From positions 1-11,368 of the forward strand of contig JACQGT010000403.1 in assembly GCA_016199425.1 (NCBI GenBank): 11,368 bases of DNA, given 5' to 3'. The number at the start of each line of letters is the position of its first letter. Within the stretch, counting starts at the first letter, position 1. Of the stretch, positions 1 to 5,273 are shown one piece after another. The position numbers and the translations under genes are program-made. The notes below the pieces were generated by a model. The model saw nothing but the letters and a program-made list of their open reading frames with translations, made no database searches and was not told the origin of the DNA. This DNA comes from Chloroflexota bacterium (GTDB lineage Bacteria > Chloroflexota > Anaerolineae > Caldilineales > Caldilineaceae).

Positions 1-123
1 CTCGTCCGGCGTCAGACGCAGCGCGGGCCGCTCGGCTTCCAACTTCTTGGCCAGCGTCGTCTTGCCCGCGCCTGGCAGCCCGACCATCAAAAAGAGAATT
101 GGTGTTCGCTTGGATTCAGCCAT
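1..123 (-). CDS. P-loop kinase-like ATPase, N-terminal fragment
   Basis: The first 41 codons of a gene that leaves the window at base 1. Residues 19-27 are GLPGAGKTT, a Walker A motif, directly after a hydrophobic strand (ILFLMV), as in small zeta-toxin/AAA_33-type P-loop kinases. The start fits that family, in which the P-loop lies about 15-20 residues from the N-terminus. The ATG at 123 has a GGAG Shine-Dalgarno 8 bases upstream. It reads in the same direction as the operon to its right, but a 245-base gap with a palindromic repeat separates them, so it probably has its own promoter. The substrate cannot be told: nucleotide, antibiotic or RNA kinases share this start. The Walker A reading is secure and the family assignment moderate. 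Confidence 0.75.
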   Translation of the reverse strand, partial: MAESKRTPILFLMVGLPGAGKTTLAKKLEAERPALRLTPDE

Positions 124-207
124 TGACCCGACTCCGGAGGTCACGAATGTTATCGAAAATGAGGAGAGAGCATCCTCAGATGCGGCTTTTACTCCGGTTA
201 CAGAAAA

Positions 208-371
208 TTCTCCCGCAGAGGCGCAAAGACGCAGAGAAGAAAAGATTAACATGAAAATAAGGACACGGATTCACACGGATTGTCAGGATTCGCACGGATT
301 GAATCTGCGTAATCTGCGTTCCTATTTTCATTGCTAATCTCTCTGCGTCTCCGCGCCTCTGCGGGAGATTA
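208..371. repeat. Imperfect palindromic intergenic repeat (MITE-like)
   Basis: About 164 bases whose ends are inverted copies of each other. The left arm (about 209-236, TCTCCCGCAGAGGCGC then a GACGCAGAG tail) matches the reverse complement of about 341-368 with two mismatches. Pairing resumes further in with AGATTA and ATGAAAATA (245-260 against 322-340). The centre holds three CACGGATT units (265-300) and two AATCTGCGT units. There is no coding potential. CGCAGAGGCGC-type and CACGGATT-type strings are, from memory, common intergenic repeat families in several bacterial phyla. The right edge overlaps the stop codon of the nucleotidyltransferase gene. The structure could fold in RNA as a long hairpin and might end or stabilise the operon transcript. 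This repeat fills most of the 124-368 gap. Confidence 0.85.
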
Positions 372-1205
372 AGTTGTTGGTCGGCCAGCATCGTGGGCGA
401 TGGCCTCGACCAGCGCCAGGTAGCGGTGGGCATAGGGCACAATCTGCTCCGGAATGGAAGCACCCTTCGCTGCCGCCTGGGGCAGCAGCGGCTCGACCAG
501 CCGCTCCAGTTCCCGCAGACGGGCGATCTTCTCGGCGGGAGACGGGTGGGGCGGCTCGGTTTCCGGAAGATCCACGGCCACGCCCACAAAAGCGGCGATC
601 TGGCGCAAGTGATTGGGAACCAAGCGCATCACGCCCAGATTTGCCTTCCAGGGATAGCGGGCGATGTATTTGCAGGCAATCAGCCACATCACCCAAAAGG
701 AGTTGACATTCTGGGTTGCGACCTCCTCCGGCGTCCGCTCCGGCACAGGTGCGTAGTCGAAGTGGGTGGGGCTTTCCTGCTGGGCCAGGCCGATGCGGTC
801 AAAGAGCAACCGGGTTTCCATAGGCAGCCGGGCCGCGCAGCGGCGTACCCAATACCAGTCCACCTGGTGGGGACCGGACGCGCCGGGATATAGGGCCATA
901 TTGTAGACGCCGCCCGGCGGCCAATTCTGCGGCGCTTCCAGGATGAGCAGCGGCTGCGCCACCTGTGCCAGAAAGTCGTAGCGGTGGGCAATCAACTCGT
1001 CGAACTCTGCGTCGTTGACGATGACAAAAAGGTCGGTGTCGCTCAGTTCGTCCCCGTCGTCCCGGCCCAGCGAACCGAAGAGCCAGGCCGCGTCCACCCG
1101 TTCGTCGTTCTCCAACTGGGCGCGGGTTGCGGCCAACCAGCCGTCCCGCTCGGCCTGATGCGCGGCAAGCGTCTGTTGCAATGAAGGGTCGGTGACGGTT
1201 AACAT
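369..1205 (-). CDS. Nucleotidyltransferase of the pol-beta superfamily (ANT-like), 278 aa
   Basis: The protein has the nucleotidyltransferase signature near the N-terminus: Gly44-Ser45 followed by the metal-binding pair Asp56 and Asp58 in SDTDLFVIV. A third carboxylate is probably Asp116 in HQVDWYWV. The rest looks like an all-helical C-terminal domain. This is the architecture of aminoglycoside and lincosamide nucleotidyltransferases and of many uncharacterised relatives, which move an AMP group from ATP to a hydroxyl. The frame stays open upstream to 1487, but that part overlaps the acetyltransferase gene out of frame, so the ATG at 1205 is chosen. That ATG lies 11 bases after the preceding stop and has only a weak ribosome site. 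It is the last gene of a four-gene operon. The fold is confident; the substrate, and any resistance role, is unknown. Confidence 0.85.
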   Translation of the reverse strand: MLTVTDPSLQQTLAAHQAERDGWLAATRAQLENDERVDAAWLFGSLGRDDGDELSDTDLFVIVNDAEFDELIAHRYDFLAQVAQPLLILEAPQNWPPGGVYNMALYPGASGPHQVDWYWVRRCAARLPMETRLLFDRIGLAQQESPTHFDYAPVPERTPEEVATQNVNSFWVMWLIACKYIARYPWKANLGVMRLVPNHLRQIAAFVGVAVDLPETEPPHPSPAEKIARLRELERLVEPLLPQAAAKGASIPEQIVPYAHRYLALVEAIAHDAGRPTT

Positions 1206-1216
1206 TTCTATGTGCT

Positions 1217-1672
1217 CTACCCCAATTCCTTGCGAAAGTGACGTTCCACCTCCGCATAGCCCAACCCGGCGTGGGCGGCAGGACTCAGCGGGTAATCGGG
1301 CGTCGTGTCCGACGCCATCTCGCGACAGCCCCGCTCCCGGGCCCACCTCTCCGCTGCCTCGGCTAAAGCCTGGCCAATCCCCTGCCCCCGCGCGTCCGGG
1401 TCCACGTACCAGGCCGCCATATAGCCGATGCGATCCGTCATGCAGCCGGGTGCTTCTGTGTGAATGGAGACCTCCGCCAGCCCGCACAATCCGCCGCCGG
1501 GCCGGGGGCAGACGAAGGCCGCTTCCAGAAAGGGCAGGGGCTTCCCCGCGAAAAAGTCAGCGATCTCGCCAGCCTCTTTCTCCGGTGATTCGGGCCACAG
1601 GGCCAAGCGCATCCGCAGCCACTCGGCCGCGTCGTCGGGCTGCACCGGTCGAATTCTGCTGGCTGGGGTCAC
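1217..1672 (-). CDS. GNAT acetyltransferase, AAC(6')-I-like, 151 aa
   Basis: A single GNAT domain that would transfer acetyl from acetyl-CoA to an amine. It opens with IRPVQPDDAAEWLRMRLALW, has the acetyl-CoA loop RGQGIG at residues 95-100, and ends with conserved-looking ASD..(P)LSPAAHAGLGY.EVERHF.K. That pattern and the length match AAC(6')-I aminoglycoside 6'-N-acetyltransferases from memory, although chromosomal relatives often have other substrates. The start is a GTG at 1672 whose last bases overlap the TGA of the upstream membrane protein gene (GTGA, 4-base overlap). This is the usual sign of translational coupling; GAGGA lies about 10 bases upstream. The frame is open further upstream to 1885, but only as a shadow of the membrane gene. 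The next gene also has an aminoglycoside-modifying fold. Confidence 0.85.
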   Translation of the reverse strand: MTPASRIRPVQPDDAAEWLRMRLALWPESPEKEAGEIADFFAGKPLPFLEAAFVCPRPGGGLCGLAEVSIHTEAPGCMTDRIGYMAAWYVDPDARGQGIGQALAEAAERWARERGCREMASDTTPDYPLSPAAHAGLGYAEVERHFRKELG

Positions 1673-2037
1673 TGCTCGCCATTCCTCGTCAAAAAGGCGG
1701 GCGCGTAGTAGCCGATCAGCGCGCCCAGCAGCGGATAGAGAATCTGCCCAAAGCCCGTGGCCGGTGTGAGCAAAATCAGCGCCACACCGAGCGCGCTGCC
1801 AATGACCGTTCCCAGCAGACGCATTTGATAGGCACGGGCGCTGAATGTGCCCTGCATCTGCGCGGCCAGCGCGCCGACTGCCCACACCCCCAGGGTATCG
1901 CCCAGGGCAAAGACGAGCAGCTCCCAGCCATTGCCCACGCCCGTCGCCATTGCCACGCCAAAGCCCAGAATCTGCCCAGCAATCAGTTGGAGCGCTATCA
2001 CCAGAAAGGCGATGACAATTGTCCGCAATCCTTTCAC
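1669..2037 (-). CDS. Small multi-pass membrane protein, 122 aa
   Basis: I do not recognise a family. The sequence has about four hydrophobic stretches (roughly residues 5-30, 38-60, 72-92 and 97-115), rich in Gly and Ala, so a polytopic inner-membrane protein is likely. It is an integral membrane hypothetical with no catalytic motif. The start is GTG at 2037, with AAGGA 7 bases upstream, which is a good Shine-Dalgarno. The gene follows the cyclase by 19 bases and overlaps the acetyltransferase start by 4 bases, so it is co-transcribed and coupled to both. It may act as a membrane partner of a neighbour, but that is inference from position only. Confidence 0.75.
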   Translation of the reverse strand: MKGLRTIVIAFLVIALQLIAGQILGFGVAMATGVGNGWELLVFALGDTLGVWAVGALAAQMQGTFSARAYQMRLLGTVIGSALGVALILLTPATGFGQILYPLLGALIGYYAPAFLTRNGEQ

Positions 2038-2056
2038 GATTCGATCCTTTCGATTT

Positions 2057-2854
2057 CTACGGCTGCCCGTCGCTAATATGCAACACAGAAACGATCACTT
2101 CTTCCCTCTTGCCTTTGAGAGCCAGCGTGCGCGTGGGCGCACCTTCCAGCCCCAGCCCCGGCGCAAAGGCGGTCTGGCTGACCAGAATCTCCCCGGATGC
2201 GGCTGCCGAGGCGAGCCGGGCGGCCACGTTGGGCGGGTCGCCCAGCACAGTAATATCCGTGGCTTGCCCGTCCAACCCCACCGCGCCGACAAAGGCCACG
2301 CCTGTATGCACGCCGATCCCCACGGGAATCCACGCCCCGTCTAGCGTGCCTTGTCCTGTGGCCCGCAGCATCGCCCGCGCGGCGCGGATGGCCTGCCCCC
2401 GGTGGTCGGCCCCGGCAAAGCCCGGCACAAAGAGTCCAATCACCTGATCGCCCACCAGCCGATCCACCAGCGCGTCGGAGCGAATCAACACATCGCTGGC
2501 CGCGGCAAAGAAGCGGCTGATCAACTGGCCGAAAGCGGTGGGACTCATTGACTCGGCCAGAGTGGTCGATCCGCGCACATCGGCAAAGAGCATCGAGAGT
2601 TCGATCTCCGCGCCGCCCAGATAACGGCTGGCGTAGTCCAAACACTGGCGGCATAGCTGGGGCGTCAGGCGGGATGGTCCTTTGCCCAATGCGCGCATGA
2701 GGGGCGCGCCCACGCCGTGATAGGGCGCGTTGCAAAATTTGCAGCGGGGGCCGTCGGGCAGCATCCGCCACAGAGTGCGAAATTGACGCAGGGGCAACTC
2801 CGGTTTGTCGCCGGTCAAAATTCGTCGCCACCATTCATCAGGCGAAGTTGGCAT
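2057..2854 (-). CDS. Class III adenylate/guanylate cyclase with N-terminal Cys4 motif, 265 aa
   Basis: A class III nucleotide cyclase catalytic domain covers about residues 84-260. Metal-binding aspartates are Asp92 (LFADVRGST) and Asp136 (LVGDQVIGLF). Asn209 and Arg213 in the NVAARL motif are the transition-state pair, so the enzyme looks active. The base-selecting Lys usually found just before the second Asp appears to be Arg132, so cAMP against cGMP cannot be decided. The first 80 residues carry CxxC at 38-41 and CxxC at 68-71, a likely zinc-binding module, in place of the usual HAMP, PAS or membrane sensor. There is no signal peptide or membrane segment, so it is probably cytoplasmic. The ATG at 2854 has GAGGA 9 bases upstream. 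It is the first gene of the operon and its 5' flank abuts a broken enolase-superfamily gene. Confidence 0.9.
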   Translation of the reverse strand: MPTSPDEWWRRILTGDKPELPLRQFRTLWRMLPDGPRCKFCNAPYHGVGAPLMRALGKGPSRLTPQLCRQCLDYASRYLGGAEIELSMLFADVRGSTTLAESMSPTAFGQLISRFFAAASDVLIRSDALVDRLVGDQVIGLFVPGFAGADHRGQAIRAARAMLRATGQGTLDGAWIPVGIGVHTGVAFVGAVGLDGQATDITVLGDPPNVAARLASAAASGEILVSQTAFAPGLGLEGAPTRTLALKGKREEVIVSVLHISDGQP

Positions 2855-2900
2855 AGATAGTCTTCCTCAATAGAAACAGGTCTCCACACGCGCACGGGTC

Positions 2901-3049
2901 TGGGATTATGCGATGAAAGGGCCGCGAGTGGACCACAGCGGAGCCGATCACCCGCCGTCGGTGGTCAGCTTGACGAAGATAAAATACAACCCGCCGAAAT
3001 GGGGCGGCGGGTTGGCGACGACGAAAGTTTGGAGGTCGGTGATTTTCAT
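2901..3049 (-). pseudogene. Enolase-superfamily (mandelate racemase/RspA-like) 5' remnant, copy 1
   Basis: From the ATG at 3049 the frame reads MKITDLQTFVVANPPPHFGG and continues 13 more codons to a TGA at 2948. Apparent homology resumes in another frame: restoring one G in the run GGCGGG(G)TGATCGG gives DGG-VIGSAVVHSRPFHRIIP, which fits the N-terminal capping domain of mandelate racemase/galactonate dehydratase-type enzymes. It is therefore a frameshifted and 3'-truncated gene fragment of about 50 codons. The rest, including the catalytic barrel, is missing. It begins 15 bases after the mazF stop and ends just upstream of the cyclase. The first ~100 bases are a direct repeat of 3732-3832. 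The family call is from memory of N-terminal sequences; the duplication is certain. Confidence 0.75.
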
Positions 3050-3064
3050 TGGGGAGGGGTCTCA

Positions 3065-3394
3065 CTATTTCGCAAACATTTCGGCCAGGGTCGCAAGCAC
3101 ATCTTCTTGCGTTTTCGCACCTATCCGTCCGAGATTCCGTACCAGCCGGCTCTTGTCAACCGTCCGCATCTGATCCAGAACGATCTGGCCTTCTTTGCCT
3201 TCAAACGTACAGGCCACCCGCGTCGGATAGGACTGCCCACCGGTAGTCATCGGCGCTACGATGACGGTTTTGATCCAGCGGTTCATCTCATCGGGCGAAA
3301 CAACCAGACACGGGCGCGTCTTTTGGATTTCGCTGCCAATTGTGGGGTCCAGATTGACCAGATAAACGTCAAACCGTTTGACTACTACTCCCAT
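3065..3394 (-). CDS. mazF: MazF/PemK-family mRNA endoribonuclease toxin, 109 aa
   Basis: A full-length MazF fold. The N-terminal RFDVYLVNLDPTIGSEIQKTRP carries the conserved Arg before PCLVVSPD, followed by VIVAPMTT and LDQMRTVDKSRL. These segments form the RNA-cleaving and dimer surfaces in this family, so the toxin looks intact. It would cut cellular mRNA when not bound by MazE. The ATG at 3394 lies inside the mazE end (10-base overlap), and the AGGAGG-like sequence there sits unusually close to it, so translation is probably coupled to mazE. A clean TAG stop at 3065 lies 15 bases before the first enolase-like remnant. The pair is bracketed by two copies of that remnant. Confidence 0.93.
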   Translation of the reverse strand: MGVVVKRFDVYLVNLDPTIGSEIQKTRPCLVVSPDEMNRWIKTVIVAPMTTGGQSYPTRVACTFEGKEGQIVLDQMRTVDKSRLVRNLGRIGAKTQEDVLATLAEMFAK

Positions 3395-3648
3395 TCCTCC
3401 TCATCCCAGGCGGTGGGCAGCAGAGAATCGCCATCCAGCAAGCCATCGTCCCCCTGTTCGTTCATGGCTTGGAAGGCTGCCTCCCAGCCCTGGCGCACGC
3501 TGTGGGCGGAACGAATGACAATCTGCTCCGCCTCCAGTGCCAACTCGACCTCCTCGCCGAGAGCGCTCTGTTCCAGAAAAATCTTCGGAATGCGGACTCC
3601 CTGGGAGTTGCCGATTTTGACGATGCGGGTCTTGACGATTGTGGGCAT
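3385..3648 (-). CDS. mazE: MazE/AbrB-family antitoxin, 87 aa
   Basis: The N-terminal half (residues 5-48) is an AbrB/SpoVT-type swapped-hairpin DNA-binding domain: RIVKIGNSQGVRIPK, then VELALEAEQIVIR. The C-terminal half is acidic (DDGLLDGDSLLP.., DEEEWE), as expected for the disordered tail that wraps MazF. It neutralises MazF and should repress its own promoter. The ATG at 3648 has GGAGA 7 bases upstream. A perfect sigma70 promoter at 3694-3722 precedes it, with an inverted TGTG..CACA site at 3685-3694 as a candidate operator. The antitoxin comes before the toxin with a 10-base overlap, the standard mazEF order. Confidence 0.93.
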   Translation of the reverse strand: MPTIVKTRIVKIGNSQGVRIPKIFLEQSALGEEVELALEAEQIVIRSAHSVRQGWEAAFQAMNEQGDDGLLDGDSLLPTAWDEEEWE

Positions 3649-3693
3649 GGCGGAATCTCCATCGGTGACTGTAATTCAGATCATTGTGGACAC

Positions 3694-3722
3694 ATTGTAA
3701 TTACGGACAGCGATTTTGTCAA
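3694..3722 (-). promoter_or_regulatory. mazEF promoter with candidate MazE operator
   Basis: On the minus strand, TTGACA (3722-3717) and TACAAT (3699-3694) are separated by exactly 17 bases. Transcription should start near 3687, about 40 bases before the mazE ATG. The inverted repeat TGTG-GA-CACA at 3685-3694 overlaps the end of the -10 box and the start site, a fitting place for autorepression by the MazE/MazF complex. The -35 box overlaps the stop codon of enolase-like remnant copy 2. Confidence 0.85.
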
Positions 3723-3832
3723 GGAGCTAAAATGCCGCCGTCGGTGATCAGTTTGACGAAGATAAAATACAACCCGCCGAAGTGGGGCGGCGGGTTGGCA
3801 ACAACGAAGGTTTGGAGGTCGGTGATTTTCAT
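3719..3832 (-). pseudogene. Enolase-superfamily 5' remnant, copy 2 (37-codon ORF)
   Basis: The frame from the ATG at 3832 reads MKITDLQTFVVANPPPHFGG and matches copy 1 (3049) through codon 33. It then diverges (ILAP, stop at 3719) where the mazEF promoter begins. The two copies differ at six bases over about 100, all transitions. Five are silent third-position changes and one changes Thr to Ile. The ATG is 10 bases after the stop of the YgiT-like gene and has no ribosome site. It is a truncated gene end, or conceivably a short translated peptide. Together with copy 1 it forms a direct repeat around mazEF. Confidence 0.75.
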
Positions 3833-3842
3833 ATTGATGAGA

Positions 3843-4067
3843 TTAAGCAAATGCGTAAACGGGCGTTTCTAAGACTTTGAGTGGTTTTGTTTGATCCCAA
3901 ATCATTTGTTGAAGACGCTCTACTGTTTTGATCGAAAACAGTTCTTCGCCCGTGTCCTGATTAACCCGTGCGGGAACGTTTTCGATGATGTAAAACTTGC
4001 CATCTTTCAGCAAAGTAAAAGTGACTGTTGTCTCAATCAGTGGTTCATTCCATTTCTTCTTCGTCAT
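3843..4067 (-). CDS. YgiT-like antitoxin lacking the zinc cysteines, 74 aa
   Basis: The layout resembles the short YgiT-type zinc-finger antitoxins: a beta-rich start (TVTFTLLKDGKFYIIENVPA), then a GEE motif, then an ETVERL-like helix and a terminal PVYAF. In the family the segment before GEE is usually VCxxCGEE; here it is VNQDTGEE, and the N-terminal CxxC is also absent, so no zinc site remains. Family members usually follow a DUF4258-type toxin. No intact toxin is found next to it, so it looks like an orphan. The ATG at 4067 is chosen because family similarity starts there and AAGGAAA lies about 7 bases upstream. An in-frame upstream ATG at about 4103 is possible. A perfect promoter lies at 4141-4169. 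Family assignment is from pattern memory, moderate. Confidence 0.65.
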   Translation of the reverse strand: MTKKKWNEPLIETTVTFTLLKDGKFYIIENVPARVNQDTGEELFSIKTVERLQQMIWDQTKPLKVLETPVYAFA

Positions 4068-4140
4068 CTTTTGATTTCCTTTCCTTGAGTTCAATCCACT
4101 CATCTGGATTTCGTTGCCGCTTTCCTGTGCGCTTGACCCA

Positions 4141-4169
4141 ATTGTACTTTTCTCCAATACACGTGTCAA
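4141..4169 (-). promoter_or_regulatory. Promoter of the YgiT-like gene
   Basis: TTGACA (4169-4164) and TACAAT (4146-4141) on the minus strand, with a 17-base spacer. The predicted start near 4134 gives a leader of about 65 bases before the ATG at 4067. The site lies inside a long but unconvincing open frame (4045-4377), which supports reading that frame as non-coding. Confidence 0.75.
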
Positions 4170-4239
4170 AGTAAAGCGACAGGGATATCTCAATCTCGGC
4201 GCGCCCGATTCCAGGAATGGGCCAGGTGATTTTGTGCCT

Positions 4240-4361
4240 ACGGAATGGTACTGGCCCATTCTCGGAATCGCCTCTCCCTACCCCCGATACCTCGCCAGCA
4301 CATTCCCGTAGCGTGTACCGTCTGGCTGACCGCCTGCTCGTGTAGATAGTGACCCAATTTA
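4240..4361 (-). pseudogene. Decayed copy of the putA 3' end and flank
   Basis: On the minus strand this stretch encodes LGHYLHEQAVSQTVH, then, after a one-base deletion, a sequence matching YGNVLAKYR. The intact putA ends LVHYLREQAVSQTVHRYGNVLAKYR. The plus-strand similarity to 5396-5512 continues past the putA stop into the flank (ACGG..TGGT..CTGGCCC, CTACC, CGATAC.TCGCCAGCACATT), with several small indels. It therefore copies the whole junction between putA and the 3' part of the small plus-strand gene. A tandem ACCCAATTT pair (4352-4369) marks its right edge next to higA. It is an unexpressed relic. The 4068-4373 gap holds only this relic and the YgiT-like promoter. Confidence 0.8.
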
Positions 4362-4373
4362 CCCAATTTAACG

Positions 4374-4814
4374 TCAATCGGCAGCGACCGGATTTCTCAT
4401 CCTTGACTCTCCGGCTGACGCAACGACAAACTCACTGTCAATTTGCTCCTGTTCGGTTGCATAGGGCTGAATCAGAATCGAGGCAGGAATGCCTGTTGTC
4501 TGTTCTAACTTCCGAATCATAGCAATCGTCAAGGGGCGTTTCCGATTCAGAACTTCGGAGACGCGCCCGCGGTTGCCAATCGAAGGCTCTAACTCTTTCC
4601 GCGTCCAGCCGCGACTTTCCATAAAGTACTCGATAGCCTGGATAGGGTCAGGCGGCGGCAGTTCATAGCGCCCCTTTTCATACGCTTCGACCAGCGTAAC
4701 TAGAATTTCCAATGTATCGCCTTCCGGCGTCCCATTTGCTGCATCCCACAATCGGTCAATCTCTTGCAAGGCCGCTTCATACTCTTCATCGTTGTGGATT
4801 GGTTTGATCTGCAT
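4374..4814 (-). CDS. higA: HigA-family antitoxin with Cro/C1-type HTH, 146 aa
   Basis: The N-terminal ~60 residues are the usual HigA leader: IKPIHNDEEYEAALQEIDRL, with an acidic helix and YELPPPDPIQAIEYFMESRGW. A helix-turn-helix follows at about 70-115 (TRKELEPSIGNRGRVSEVLNRKRPLTIAMIRKL). The order and motifs match HTH antitoxins paired with HigB. It neutralises HigB and should bind the promoter upstream of higB. A charged tail of about 25 residues after LIQPY seems longer than usual. The ATG at 4814 lies 9 bases after the higB stop, and AGGGGGA overlaps that stop, so the two are coupled. The toxin-first order is typical of higBA. Confidence 0.92.
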   Translation of the reverse strand: MQIKPIHNDEEYEAALQEIDRLWDAANGTPEGDTLEILVTLVEAYEKGRYELPPPDPIQAIEYFMESRGWTRKELEPSIGNRGRVSEVLNRKRPLTIAMIRKLEQTTGIPASILIQPYATEQEQIDSEFVVASAGESRMRNPVAAD

Positions 4815-4823
4815 ATCTTCCCC

Positions 4824-5117
4824 CTACACTTTCTCTGCGTCTATTTTATCGTACTCGGCGTGCGCGCCGACAAAGCGGATGTAGACAAACCCGCGATCGT
4901 AGTGAATTTTCACAACGAGACGATAGGCATTGCCGTGGATGTTGAATACAACTCGATTGTCGCCGATGATACTGGCATTGGCATGCGTGCGTTTGATGTC
5001 GGATGGGGTTTGCCACTCGACACGCAGCGCTTCTTCGTACCATCCCTGTAATCCCGCTTTTGCGTCAGCATGACTCTCCCAAAATTCGCGAAGCATCTTT
5101 TTGCTGAAAACGCGCAT
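4824..5117 (-). CDS. higB: HigB-family mRNA interferase toxin, 97 aa
   Basis: A complete HigB-type RelE-fold toxin. Hallmark segments are FSKKMLREFWESHADAK at the start, WQTPSDIKRTHANAS, the central NRVVFNIHGNAYRLVVKI, and the end VYIRFVGAHAEYDKID. These match the HigB_toxin family closely in order and length. It cuts mRNA, in well-studied members on translating ribosomes. The ATG at 5117 fits family N-termini; the ribosome site (GGCGGAA, 7 bases upstream) is modest. The promoter at 5166-5194 drives higB then higA. The pair and the small plus-strand gene lie between two copies of the putA 3' end. Confidence 0.93.
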   Translation of the reverse strand: MRVFSKKMLREFWESHADAKAGLQGWYEEALRVEWQTPSDIKRTHANASIIGDNRVVFNIHGNAYRLVVKIHYDRGFVYIRFVGAHAEYDKIDAEKV

Positions 5118-5165
5118 GGATACATTCCGCCCCAGTTGAATATCGCTGATTCCATTTTGGGAACA

Positions 5166-5194
5166 ATTGTAAATAAGAATAAAGGCGATGTCAA
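5166..5194 (-). promoter_or_regulatory. higBA promoter
   Basis: TTGACA (5194-5189) and TACAAT (5171-5166) on the minus strand, spaced by 17 bases. The start near 5159 leaves about 40 bases before the higB ATG. It faces away from a plus-strand promoter whose -35 box starts 44 bases to the right, so 5118-5273 is a divergent regulatory region. Confidence 0.85.
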
Positions 5195-5238
5195 GGGGAA
5201 AGAGAGATTAAAGACACAAAGGCTCATTTGCAAAGACG

Positions 5239-5267
5239 TTGACATCTGCCTACAAACTCACTACAAT
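5239..5267 (+). promoter_or_regulatory. Promoter of the small plus-strand gene
   Basis: TTGACA (5239-5244), a 17-base spacer, then TACAAT (5262-5267). The ATG at 5274 begins 7 bases after the -10 box, which is where transcription normally starts. The mRNA is therefore predicted to be leaderless or nearly so. Confidence 0.82.
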
Positions 5268-5273
5268 GCAGCC

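Noticed and set aside
1206..1487. Upstream extension of the nucleotidyltransferase frame
   Set aside because: It overlaps the acetyltransferase gene in another frame and shows no protein-like composition; the family start fits the ATG at 1205.
1192..2076. 294-codon plus-strand frame
   Set aside because: Pro/Arg/Ser-rich shadow opposite the acetyltransferase and membrane protein genes.
4045..4377. 110-codon minus-strand frame overlapping the YgiT-like start by 23 bases, in the toxin position
   Set aside because: Its first third is the putA remnant read out of frame, it contains a perfect promoter, and no toxin family is recognisable, so I treat it as non-coding. A decayed toxin end is not fully excluded.
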